Shown here: in pieces, positions 53,719 through 64,000 of the stretch
How the letters are laid out: each line of letters opens with the position of its first letter
Position numbering within the stretch: the first letter of the stretch is position 1
Assembly: GCF_011075055.1 (NCBI RefSeq)
Contig: NC_058148.1
Span: forward strand, 14,687,969-14,751,968
Length of the DNA: 64,000 nt
Direction of reading: 5' to 3'
Source: Mangifera indica
Lineage: Eukaryota; Streptophyta; Magnoliopsida; Sapindales; Anacardiaceae
Program-made: the position numbers and the translations under genes
Notes under the pieces: model-generated
Seen by the model: only the letters and a program-made list of their open reading frames with translations
Database searches by the model: none
Told to the model about the DNA's origin: nothing

Positions 53719-54437
53719 GGCCAAATGACTATTTCCCACCCAAGGGTTGATGCAAATCCAACTTCATATTTCTTAACTATCAAAAATCTAAATACCTATT
53801 CAGTTGGGATAAAATTGTCATTTATTAAAATATTTAAAAAACTAAAAATTTATCATATTTCCCCTCATCAATTTAAAAATATAACAAATTTTTTCCCACC
53901 CAAGGTTTGAAAAATCAATATTTTTTCTAAAGTTTTTTCAACCATTACTGCCAACGGTCGAAGATGACGATAGTGACATTCTCTCTCCCTCCCGGCTTCT
54001 CTCTCAACTGTGCTCCATTTTCAATTATCATCAATTGACGAAGACGAATTGTTCGTCTCTAGACAAAGTTGCGATTCGTTTTTGTCGGCTAGTTTTCTTA
54101 GTCGGTGATGGTAAAAAATGGAGCAAAACTAAGAGAAAAGCCAATAGAGAGGGAGGGAGAACGTTGCCATTGTCTCCGACTATTGGCAGTATGTTGCAAA
54201 AACCCTAGTGGGAAATGTAAGTTTTTCAAACTTTAAATAGTGGAATTTGTTAGTTTTTAAATCTGGGGGTGGAAATGTGATAAATTTTTATTTTTTAAAA
54301 TACTTTGTTAAATGATAATTTTGCCCTTGATAATAATAGCTAAATTTAATAGATGAGTGAGTATTTGAATTTTTGATAATTAATGGGTGAAAAATTGGGT
54401 TTGCATCAAACCTTAGATGGGAAACAATCATTTGGCC
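53719..54437. mobile_element. Mutator-like MITE, best-preserved GGCCAAA-family copy
   Basis: 719 bp, flanked by a perfect 9-bp duplication TTATCTTTA (53710-53718 and 54438-54446). The left terminus GGCCAAATGACTATTTCCCA and the reverse complement of the right terminus, GGCCAAATGATTGTTTCCCA, match closely, and similarity continues for over 200 bp into both arms. The centre (about 53935-54185) is less AT-rich and partly self-complementary. Long inverted repeats and a 9-bp duplication indicate a non-autonomous Mutator-like element. Confidence 0.88.
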
Positions 54438-54780
54438 TTATCTTTATTATATTCTTATTATTAGTATAAATAAGCTTTATCAATTATTTAAGCAAAGTAA
54501 TGATGCTTCTTCATCTTCATTTGCAAGGATAAAGCCTCTCTTTATATATAAAAACACAAAGCATATAGCTTATTAGATCTTAGGGAACATAATACATGGT
54601 TATTATTTTTTCAACTATAAGTTTAATTAAGATCTTTCTCTGGCAAGTGAAGAACTTCAACCATAAGAGCATCCATATGAGATCACCAAACTCTCCACTT
54701 CGAGGTACTTTTATATGCAAATTGTTAATAAATTACAAATTCTTTTTAATGCATATATTAAACTATACTAATTTTTTTTT
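54438..54780 (+). promoter_or_regulatory. Promoter and 5'-UTR-exon module 4 (no coding body attached)
   Basis: Fourth copy, starting at the right edge of the MITE. It has TTATATATAAAAACAC at about 54542-54557, a leader, and the donor CACTTCGAG/GTACTT at 54705. It continues with the same intron-like AT-rich units as the others. Confidence 0.5.
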
Positions 54781-55084
54781 CTATTAAAAGAATCAAACTA
54801 TCGTATTTTTCTATTAATGGAATCAAACTTTTAGATTTTTTTTATAGAATGGACTAAATTTTCACTATTTTCTATTGAAAATACCAAACAAAATTATTAA
54901 TATTATTTGTTGTGTTTTGTTTTAAAAGCAAGGAAATTAGTTTGATACTTTAAATAAGAATTAATAAAAGTTTAGTTTCTTTAATTAGAAAATCTAAAAG
55001 TTTAGTCCTTAATTTTAATAGAAATATTTAAAAGTTTAATTTTTTTTAATTGACATAATGTCATAATTTAATTCTTACAAATGT

Positions 55085-55086
<2 letters not shown>

Positions 55087-55158
<72 letters not shown>
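55087..55158. repeat. (AT)36 microsatellite
   Basis: An uninterrupted AT dinucleotide run. The antisense frame that crosses it is a repeat artefact. Confidence 0.95.
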
Positions 55159-55163
<5 letters not shown>

Positions 55164-56751
55164 AAAGGTTAAAGCACTAAAAGATGAGATGCATGAATGA
55201 CTGGTGGCTAATGACCCCAATTGTCTCATAGAACTTATTACATATGTGCAGTTTAGTGTTATCTTTATCAAGGGACTAAGCATATCTATAGTCTCAATAT
55301 TAAAACATTATCTATTATAAATACAGAATTTATTACAATTTTGTTTTTTGTTTTTTAATCCGAAAAATATTTTAACAATTTAAGAATTCACATACTATTA
55401 AAGCCACTGATGGGGTTGTTTGATTTTCAAAATCCAAAAGTTTAGAAAAGTTAAAATTTGACATTCTTTAACTTTTTAAAAAATCCAAAAATTTAGAAAA
55501 ATTAAAATTTACCCCTTGTATTAGTTTCAATTGTAAATATAACATGTCCTTATTTCTATTTTGAAAAAAAGTGTTTTACTCTTACTATGTCTTTTCAAAA
55601 CAAAAGTTGTTGCCAGTTGTTGCTCTCCTCTCCATTTCCACTAGTGCAAAGTGTTAAAAATTTCAACCCACATCTATCTAAGATTCCAACAGAATAACTT
55701 TTATACAATGCCTTGAAGATGAAATTATGTCAAGGTTGCTTTGGAAAAAGAAAGAAAATCATGTTCATGAAATCACATTGTACTATTCCAACAAAATACT
55801 AAAAAAATGTATGAATATGTTGTTTTGTGATTTAATGAATTTATCAATGTTTGAAGATAACTTAGTTGCTTATAGGAGTGGATATGAGCCAAACCAAGTC
55901 TAAACACCACTTGGCTCGAGTTCAGTTCAAATAAAAAATAGTCTGGTTTGAGTTTAGCAAAATTAAGGGTGTCTTAAGATCGGCTCGAATAAAAAATGGT
56001 ATGATTCGATTCGAGTTTACTTTAAATTCATGGCTTGAATTAGTGGGTCAAATTCATAGTTTGAGTAAACTACGAATCCAAACTATATATTTAAACAATG
56101 AATTCAAATCAAACTCGAGTCAAACACCTTTAGCTTGAGTTCAGTTTGATTTCAAAAATTATCCGAATCTTCCTGCTTGAAATGGCCATGAATTCAAATT
56201 AAATGAATTTAAACTGAGTTATAGTATTGATAGTGAAATAATTTTACAATATTTTCAAAAGATGAAATAACATTAAATACAATTAAAATGTATCATGAAT
56301 GTTTTATCAATACAAATATCTAATCTTAATTTAAATTTATATTAATTTAAATTTTATTTGTATTATTCTAATCTTGACGCCTTTAAGTTTTTTATTACTA
56401 TTTAGCCACTAATTAAAACAATATTGTATTAGCATCTCTCACCGAAGTGGGATGCCTCACATGTAAGATTTGTCTTGAGATGCTAATAGTTTAATTCATT
56501 TGATTATAAGTCATTAATAATCTTTTATCTTTATTATACTTTCATCATATTTTATTTTATATATATTTTCATTCATATTATATTGATATTATACTATTTT
56601 GCCTTTTATATATAATTGATTACAACGGTGATCCCTAATTTATAAACATATAATTCATTTATTACCTTTGTTTTACTTATAAGTTTGTGTTCACTCTCTC
56701 AAATACACGGAGAATAAGTTATAATGTCTTTCCCAATGAATATGCGTTGTT
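55159..56751. other. Intergenic AT-rich DNA
   Basis: No gene is supported. A phrase of about 30 bp (AATCCAAAAGTTTAGAAAAG and a near-copy) is repeated within 55430-55510. The segment 55880-56200 has many TTCGAGTTxAGTT phrases, like other decayed terminal-repeat elements in the window. Confidence 0.45.
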
Positions 56752-57031
56752 AGGGCTAGATTCGAGCTGAGCCGAGCTCGACTCTGTTCACATAGAGTTG
56801 GCTCGAGTTCGAGCTTGGCTAAGGCCGACTCGAATTTGATTTGACTCGTTTTTCGTTATCAAAACGACGTCGTTTTAATACATATTAATCAAAACGACGT
56901 CGTTTTGTATCAAAAATTTTAATTAGAAAATCTAATGAGTAGCTCAAGCTCGAGCTCGAGCTTGGCTAAGGCTGGCTCGTTTCGGGCTCGACTGAGCTGA
57001 GCTCGAGCTGGCTCGATTCGAGTCCAGCCCT
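56752..57031. mobile_element. Short GC-richer inverted-repeat element with twin palindromes
   Basis: The left end AGGGCTAGATTCGAGCTGAG and the reverse complement of the right end, AGGGCTGGACTCGAATCGAG, form imperfect inverted repeats. Both arms are full of GAGCTCGAG/GGCTCG phrases. The centre holds the perfect 16-bp palindrome AAAACGACGTCGTTTT twice (56861-56876 and 56891-56906). It is probably a hAT-type MITE, but no clear target duplication is seen. Confidence 0.6.
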
Positions 57032-57129
57032 ATGCCCCGTTTAACTTTATCTTTATCATGGAATAAGCATATTAACTAACCCACTACTAAAATATTGGAT
57101 GTTTTAATTAAACTAATAATTTATCATAG

Positions 57130-57490
57130 CTTAACTTTTACTTTATATTTATATTATTCTTACCATTAGCATAATGAGCTTTATCAATTACTTAAGCAAA
57201 GAATTGATACTTCTCCATCTTCGTTTACAAGGATAAGACCTATTCCTATATAAAAAAGCACACAACACATGGTTTATCATATTTAAGAGAACACTATACA
57301 ATTCTTATACGCTTAAGTATCAGTTTGATTAAAATTTTTCTCTAGCTCGTGAAGAACTTTAGTCATAGCAGCATTCAAGTGAGATCGCAAAACTATCCAC
57401 TTCCAGGTATTCATATTTGCAAATTGTTAACTCATAACTAATTCTCTTTTTATGAATATATCGACCTATACCAAAATTTTTTTTTTCTCT
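57130..57490 (+). promoter_or_regulatory. Promoter and 5'-UTR-exon module 5
   Basis: Fifth copy, with a TATA-like CTATATAAAAAAGCACACAA from about 57246, a leader, and the donor CACTTCCAG/GTATTC at 57407. It is the nearest complete module upstream of ACD6-like gene 3 (59191). At the position of the gene 1 and gene 2 acceptors, gene 3 reads CCATCTGCGG, without the AG, so this link is uncertain. Confidence 0.45.
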
Positions 57491-57734
57491 ATTAAAGAAA
57501 CCAATTATTTTTCTATTAAAAGAACTGAAATTTCAGAATTTACTATAAAAGAGATTGAACCCAACCTATTTTAATATCCCAAGTGATTTGAAATTTTTAT
57601 ATATACCTAACATATCTCTCATATTTTACTAAATAAATGTTTATCAATCCAAATAATTATTTATTTCTAAATCACTGAATTACAAGTTTTCATTTATCAA
57701 TCATTTTTTATCTTTATTATAATTTCAATGAGAT

Positions 57735-58230
57735 GAGAATGAACTTTATCTTTATTATATTTTTTATTGCCAATGAGTTTTGTCAATTATTTAAGCAAAG
57801 GGCCAAAAGACTTATTCCCACCTAAGTTTCAATGAAATCTCAAACTCTCATCTGTCAACTTTTAAAAACTCAAAATTCTACCTATCATCTAACTTCTGTT
57901 AAATTTTTTTGTCAGTATTAAGAGTTAAACTATCATTTTATCAATAATATTAAAAAAATTATAAATTTCTTTCTAGGTTTTGAAAACGTGACTATTTTCC
58001 CCTACACCTAAGTTTTTAAACTTCCCTTTCCAGTCACCGCTTCGTCTCAGACAACTTTCTCTTTCCACTCTCACTATCAAAATCATTTGGCCGACTGTTA
58101 TGGGAGGCTGTACGACGAAGAGACTATCCCAAATTTGTAAATTGTTAATACATTACTTAATTCTTTTTAGGAATCTATCAAACTATACCAAATTTTATTT
58201 TTTTCTATTAAAAGGAACCGAATTCTCACA
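57735..58230. repeat. Sixth module copy, interrupted by a Mutator-like MITE half
   Basis: The module opening (CTTTATCTTTATTATATTTT to TTATTTAAGCAAAG) is present up to 57800. A left-half GGCCAAA-family element then occupies about 57801-58128. The module resumes with the intron-like AAATTGTTAATACATTAC. The TATA, leader and donor parts are gone, so insertion was followed by deletion. Confidence 0.6.
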
Positions 58231-59190
58231 TTTTTTTATTGATAGAACAAAACTTTCAAATTTTTTTAATAGAAGAGATTAAACATTGGTATTTTTTTAT
58301 TGAAGATATTGAACCAACACGATTAATATTGTTTGTATTGCTTTGTTTTAGAAGCATAGAGATCAATTTGATATCTTAAATAAGAAATAACGAAAGTTTA
58401 CTCTTTTCAATGAAAAAATCTAAAGGTTTTGACATTTCAATAAAAGAAATTAAAAAGTTCGGTCTCTTCAATTGACAATTAACAAAATATGATAATTTAA
58501 TTCATACACATGTTGCTTTCTCATTTCAATTGTTACAGCACTAAAAGATGAGTTATGTAGATGCACTGATAATAAATATGTTGAATTCTGTGTTCTTATT
58601 GAAATGATTAAATTTTCAAATTTTATAATTTAAATTATTAAATTTGCAAATTTTATTATTAAACTGATTAAAATCGAAATAAGTAATACTAATTGTGTTT
58701 GTTCAATACTTTTAATAAGATCTACACATAGTTTGATTAATTTAATAGGAAAATTTAAAAGTTCAATTTCTTTAATATAAAAATATAAGATTTGAGTCAT
58801 TTTAATTTAAAAAAAAAAAAAACTAATAGGTTAATACCTATAAATATTACAATAAAATTATGTAAATTTAATTTTAAGTATATAATGGAATACCTCAATT
58901 TTAAGTATATAATTAGATATCTAAATAATATATCATCGTATGCTTAATTAATTTTAAATTAATAATAAAATATCACTCAAATATATATAATAAAAGTTTA
59001 ATGTACGTAGTAATACTGGAAATATTATTATCTCTATATTAATTTAATTTTGGTAAAGTTTTATTAACATCATATACAATACAAAAATTCTTTCTTCTAA
59101 GACATTAAAGTCTTTTTTTAAGCTCAACCGATTTTTCATTAAGTTTTATTTGTCTCCATCTGCGGGAAGCTTTTGAACCGAGGAGTTGAG
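58231..59190. other. Upstream region of ACD6-like gene 3
   Basis: AT-rich, with the same degenerate CTATTAAAAG-type units as the putative 5' introns of the other copies. It ends with a pyrimidine-rich stretch (TTTATTTGTCTCCATC) at the equivalent position. No coding frame is supported. Confidence 0.45.
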
Positions 59191-62100
59191 ATGGGCAGCA
59201 AAGCCGATTTGTACGAGCCTTATCAAGCAGCCCTAAAAGAGGATTGGAAATCTTTTAAGGACTTCTACAAGAAACATGGACATGATAGTTGGATGTCATA
59301 TCCTGCAACGGCCTCCATGGACAATGCGTTCCACTTGGCGGCATTCAGCAAAGAGAAAGAACCCCTTCAATCTTTACTTGAAATTTCCAAAAAAAATCCT
59401 TTGATGAGGTATGACTATTTAGAAAAGAATGGCTACGGGAACACAGCTCTTCATGAGGCTGCAGCCAATGGGAACCTGAAGGCCGCAGAGGCCTTGGTCT
59501 ATCATCATAGTAAGCTCATCAAGGAAGATAATATTACAAATCCAGAGGATGAGCTCCTGGAGGCTGAGAATATAAAAGGCGAAACCCCGATTTTTATGGC
59601 TGCTTCATTTGGGAGTATAGAAGTAGTGAAGTTTTTAGCTCCAAGATCATCAATAGAAGTGACCAGGCTTATAGAAAAGGAAGGAGAACTGAAAAAAGAA
59701 GTATGTTCTCGGCTTAAAGACATTCACAGCAGAAACAAAGGCTCTATCAATGTGGAACCCAAACCTGATCCCTGCAATCAGCCATCTGTTGCCATCCAAG
59801 GTGAAAAAATATCAAAGCCCAAACCTAATGTCTCCAATCAGTTGTCTGGTACCATACCGGGTGAAAAAATATTAGAGCTCAAACCTGATGCCTCCGATCA
59901 GCCGTCTAGTGTCATCCAGACTGAAATAAAATTAGAGCCCAAACCTGATTCCTCCACTCAGCTGTCTAGTGTCATCGAGGGTGAAATAAAATTAGAGCCC
60001 AAACCTGATGCCTCCACTCAGCTGTCTGGTGCCATTCGGGGTGAACTAATATCAAAGCCCAAGCCCGGTGCAACCCAAGAAAAAAGGCCTGATGCCTCCA
60101 TTCTGCACGCTGCCATCACAGGACACCATTTTGGTCTGTGTCTCTGCCCACCTAGCTTCTTAACTTTTGCTTTGAATTGGAATATTCAACTGATATTTGA
60201 TGTGCCAAGTTCTTTTTAAATTCTCAGAAACGGCTCTATATTTACTGAAGATGGATGACTCGTTAGCAACACTCAAGGACCTAAATGGCCAGACCTCTCT
60301 TCACCTACTAGCAACTATGCCCTCAGCTTTCGAAAGTGGATATCGATGGGGCACATGGATCCACAGAGTCTTCTATTACTGTTAGTATATTTTCCACCTT
60401 TCTATAATTCTATTAAAGAGAATGATTGCACAAGGATATGTTAAAAGGACGTTTTGCATTCCTTCTATTGATTAATTCCTAAAACTTATAGGTCTTTCAT
60501 TGAATCCAATCGGTGGTGATGCAGATAATGAAAAAGCTACTTCAAATATTTCAAAAGGTAATAGATAAAAATTTTCCTTTTTAATCACAAGCATTTGCCT
60601 TTTTTAGCTCCTAGACATGAACAGGGAGGCTAAAATTGTAAAGCAGAGGAATGTTGGGTATGTCTATATAGGCATCCTACATCGTTTGTGAAGTGTAAAA
60701 CAAGACTGATTAATATTCAATTCGTATATTGTATTTATCTGTATTGTAATATGTGTCATATAGTACAATATATCTATTATATTTTATTAATTTAATACAT
60801 CTTAAAATATATATTGTTTTTCATTTATATTATATCTTAGGATTTACAGGCCTTCCAAACAGTGATAATCAAAATGCCACTACTTGTTTGATTTCATGCT
60901 GCTCAAACTGTGGTAATCAAAATGCCACTAGCTGTTTGATTGCATGCTTCTCTAAAGGTGAAAATCAAATTGCCACAAATTGTTTGATTGCATGCTTCTC
61001 TAGCAGTGCTTGTTCAAAATTTTCCAAAGCTAAAAGATAAAATTTTTCTTATGTTCGATTAAGAATATTCTCTTCATCACTATCGCTCGTTGAGCACCTT
61101 TTTTCTCCTAAACATGAATAGGGTGGCTTATATTACTGGAAAAACTCTCTGCACTAGCAAGGAGCAACATCTTGGAAGAAAAGAGAAAGCATAAATTTGC
61201 TTTGGAACTAGCGGAGAGACTAGTAGAAAAAGATTCTTCTTGGGAGGAAACCATTAACACGCAAGTGGCCCCAGAGTCTCAAGTTGATGAAGACCAGTAT
61301 TCAAAAGAAAATTATAAGCCAATCCCATTATTTCTGGCGACTGAAAGAGGAATAGTAGAAATCGTGCACAAGATACTAGAAAAACATCCCCAACTAGTTG
61401 AGCATAAAAATAATCTTGGTCAGACCATATTGCATGCGGCAATTAAGCACCGTCAATATGGCATCTTCAATTATGTGAGAAATATGAAAATACCAATGAC
61501 AAGGTTAGTCCGAAAGGTTGACAAAAATGGCTACACCATTTTACACCATGCTGCAGACATGGAGCCGCGGTCTGAAAAGACTCACCCAGCAGGACCTGTG
61601 TACCAACTCCAGGATGAGCTAAAGTGGTACAAGGTAAGCCCCCCGCCCTCTTTCTCCTACAAGATTTTTACCTAATAAATGTGCTTTTATGTAAGCTGTG
61701 TTTCTATATATATGCAGCGTGTAAAGGAGATCACGCACGCCCAGTATGCCATGTTGTGCGACAAGAAGCAAAACATGACTTGCGAAGAGCTATTCAATTT
61801 GAAGCACCAAAAACTACTCGAGAATGCACAGGAATGGATAAAAGAAACTTCTCAGTCTTGCTCTGCAGTGGCTGTTCTCGTTGCTACAGTGGTCTTCGCG
61901 GCAGCCTACACTGTGCCAGGAGGTTCCAATGAGAAGGGGTATCCAATTTTCCTCAAAAGCAGTCTCTTCTTGCTTTTTACAGTCATGGACGTTATTGCTT
62001 TAGCCTCGTCCTTGACCTCCGTTGTAATGTTCTTGTCTGTCCTCACATCGCCTTATACCTATGATGAATTCCTCCACGAACTCCCTAAAAAACTCACGAT

Positions 62101-62425
62101 AGGCTTCTCCTTGCTCTTCGTTTCGTTGGCTACAACAATGATTGCATTTGCGGCAACATTATTGCTCATAGTTCGTTCGGAAAAGCCACACTGGACCACC
62201 ACTCTCATTTACACTGCTGCATTTTTTCCTGTCAGCATATTTGCGCTCACGAATTTTCCCATGTATGCTGCGTTTGAAAGAACTTTCCTCAAGTTGCATC
62301 AGCATGTCACAAAGCCTCAACCGCCCAAGAAGCTAGCTTCCAGACAGGGTTCCATTCCAAAACAAGCAGCTCCTGAAAATGGAATCGCATACAGAGCAGC
62401 TTCGGAAGGAGGGTCAATTGTCTAA
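59191..62425 (+). CDS. ACD6-like ankyrin-repeat/PGG membrane protein, gene 3, repeat-expanded
   Basis: Exons 59191-60133, 60228-60380, 60492-60557, 61122-61633 and 61718-62425 keep the family phases and give about 793 residues, roughly 110 more than genes 1 and 2. The start is ATG 59191; the frame extends upstream only through a TTG. Ankyrin repeats (DNAFHLAAFSKEKEPLQSLL, GNTALHEAAANGNLKAAEAL, GETPIFMAASFGSIEVVKFL) come first. The extra length is five 20-residue units of the KPKPDASxQLSGxIxGE kind at 59761-60060, before the exon 1 end. The PGG domain (AAAYTVPGGSNE) closes the protein, with a longer C-terminal tail than its paralogs. An optional extra exon, 60850-60957, would insert 36 residues in frame. 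A role in membrane-linked defence signalling is inferred from ACD6. Confidence 0.88.
59761..60060 (+). repeat. Five in-frame 60-bp tandem repeats in gene 3 exon 1
   Basis: Five consecutive units of exactly 60 bp, each starting AAACCT and ending near AAAGCCC or AGAGCCC. Each encodes a 20-residue block of the pattern KPx(A/S)SxQxSxxIxGExxxEP. The array lies between the third ankyrin region and the DASILHAAITG segment that ends the exon. Genes 1 and 2 have no such array. Confidence 0.95.
60850..61040 (+). other. Duplicated exon 3 with 45-51-bp tandem repeats (optional exon 3b)
   Basis: A second copy of the exon 3 region (acceptor TTTACAG/GCCTTCC) has grown by three tandem units (60861-60911, 60912-60956 and 60957-61004), each encoding about NQNATSCLIACFSK, rich in cysteine. 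The ancestral donor AAAG/GTAAAA has changed to AAAGCTAAAA, so using the whole exon would run into a stop at about 61040. A new donor, CTAAAG/GTGAAA after 60957, is in the right phase and would give a 108-bp in-frame exon. Whether it is used is unknown. Confidence 0.65.
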
Positions 62426-63616
62426 GAAGAATATTTATGGTAATAAGCCTGAGCTCCCAGATTTACGTAAGTTGATGCCCATAATTCTCTGAGATATTAA
62501 AGTCAGTTTGACTTTTGTGCTGTTGTTGTTTATAGTTAATAAGTCAACTCTGATTTCATTATTTTGGGTTCCGCTAGGTGAGGAGCAAGTGTCAAATAAA
62601 AGAGTATTTTACTCATGTTCTGGTACGCAAGTATTGGGTGTTTTTTAAAACATGTATGTTGAGTCTATAAATTCAAAACATTATCCTACAATAAGATGCC
62701 TACTTTCTAAACTCCAATTGTCTCCATATATTAATTCCTATCCTCATGACTTCTATTGAATTCAATACTAGAGGCTTGTATAATTTCTTCATATATATTT
62801 CAATTTCTCTTTTCTGAAAATTAATTGTTTCTGAGTCATTCAAACCCATGTATTATTTCACAAATCTAACAGAAGAAGAAGATTGGTTTACATCTAAGAG
62901 AACCAGAAAATTATGATCTAAACAGAGAGAAATGAAATGGCCAATTAGAGATGAAACCAAACTTACAAATCTCAAATGCATTCAGAGATAGAAAAGGCCA
63001 AACCTGCACACTCTTGGGACTTTGGACTTCATATTTGGCATGGTCACTGATGGAAGTTGTAGCCAATGGCCTAGAAAAATGGATAGAGTTTGGACGGTGA
63101 AGCTCTCTGAGTCAATTGTCTGTGATATTTCTTCCACTCTCGCTGATGGCAAGGAACCCTTGACAATAAGGGGAACAAACCAGAAAATAATGTACACCTG
63201 TATGGCTAGACATAAGCATAATCCAAAGTCGTTTCTTAGAGACGCCTAAATTCAATCCAAGTCAAGTCTGAACTCGAATTCAATTCAAATGAAATATAAG
63301 GTAATTCGAATTTATTGAATTATAGTTAATGATAATTTGAGTTTGATTTGGTCTTTCATTTCGAAACTTGAAACTCAAAACAAATTCATTACTTGAGTTT
63401 ATGATTCATATTAGACCCACAAATAATATAATATAAATTTCATTTAATCTAAACTAAATCAAACTCAAACTCAACCGTTAGATTGAAGTTGTCAAAGATT
63501 ATATAATATATCGTTCTAAATAAATGAACACTAGCCATCCACAAAAAAATCCAATTTTTAAAACACCCAAATTCAATCCCTTCACCGTAATTTTCCCACC
63601 AACCATACACTTAACG
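62426..63616. other. 3' flank of ACD6-like gene 3 and intergenic DNA
   Basis: 62536-62920 is the flank duplicated at 50805-51228. Frames near 62982-63249 on both strands have no recognised domain. 63250-63480 is rich in TCGAATTCAAAT-type phrases, as in decayed terminal-repeat elements. Confidence 0.45.
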
Positions 63617-63965
63617 CAAGAATCCATTTGCCGTTAAGCAAAGTTAGAGCCTCAGTGCGGGAGTCACATTTTTAGCTTCAAGCTGTGTAATAAGCTCAAC
63701 ACTCTCGGCCCTTGTTTCGCTAGGTGCCGTCAAGCTACGATCGGTCCCATAGAAAGAATCTATAACGCCTTCTTCAAGTTATCCATCTCCGTCATTTCAA
63801 TGGGCTTCTCCTCCTCTATTAAGGCCACGGCGGCACTTCGTCCCCCTTATATTCATCATCGTCCAAGGCCCGAGCCACGAACACCGGCCTTGTGCTCAGC
63901 TTCTTCTTAGTGATTCTCTACGAAATCTTGGCCGAGTTCAGAGGAAGAATCGAAGGCTTCACCAT
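63617..63965 (-). pseudogene. Fibrillin / plastid-lipid-associated protein (PAP) fragment
   Basis: On the - strand an ATG at 63965 starts a transit-peptide-like stretch broken by an early stop. It is followed in shifting frames by [55 protein letters not shown] and finally LLNGKWIL. This is the order of the N-terminal half of plant fibrillins, plastoglobule and thylakoid proteins. At least two frameshifts and several stops are present, and similarity ends after GKWIL, so it is a truncated pseudogene. Confidence 0.75.
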
Positions 63966-64000
63966 AGTGAGATGCTGATGAGGTGGCAATAAAGAAAGGG

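Noticed and set aside
55068..55283. Antisense frame with a long Tyr-Ile run
   Set aside because: Translation of the (AT)n microsatellite.
59761..60060. Regularly spaced repeats resembling a CRISPR array
   Set aside because: Units are contiguous, without spacers, and lie in frame inside a plant gene exon.

Overview
This is nuclear DNA from a dicot plant, probably a woody eudicot; the species cannot be named from the sequence. The evidence is split genes with short GT-AG introns, AT-rich intergenic DNA, plant-only families (WRKY, RWA, TPK, PUP) and many plant-type transposon remnants. All gene models were spliced by eye from reading frame, splice sites and family knowledge.

Left third (1-21 kb), single-copy genes on the + strand: a two-pore K+ channel (TPK, 1041-3575), about 7 kb of gene-poor DNA, a group IIc WRKY factor of the WRKY28/71/8 type (10547-11682), and a 16-coding-exon RWA wall-acetylation protein (15024-20569). 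One RWA intron has a GC donor and also carries a tRNA-derived SINE.

Middle (21-44 kb), repeats and a gene family: Tourist-like MITEs, a 969-bp foldback element with a 10-bp target duplication, and Copia fragments surround two ankyrin-repeat/PGG membrane proteins of the ACD6 type (28951-31369 and 39462-41919). These two genes lie in a tandem duplication. Each block holds a Copia tail, a truncated PGG pseudogene, half of a Mutator-like element, a promoter/first-exon module, a MITE and a gene. The second block also holds an insertion of about 4.5 kb with a scrambled Copia on the - strand.

Right third (44-64 kb): a purine-permease pseudogene (44359-45991) converges on ALG14 (- strand, 46362-48239). 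Beyond them come several members of one Mutator-like MITE family, an orphan copy of the ACD6-like 3' flank, further promoter/first-exon modules without a coding body, and a third ACD6-like gene (59191-62425). That gene has gained two in-frame tandem-repeat expansions. A broken fibrillin (PAP) fragment lies at the right edge.

No operon-like system or wholly new pathway is visible. The most unusual signal is the repeated promoter/5'-UTR-exon module (five recognisable copies plus one interrupted copy) around the ACD6-like cluster, together with the repeat growth inside the third gene. Both fit a fast-evolving immune-type cluster.
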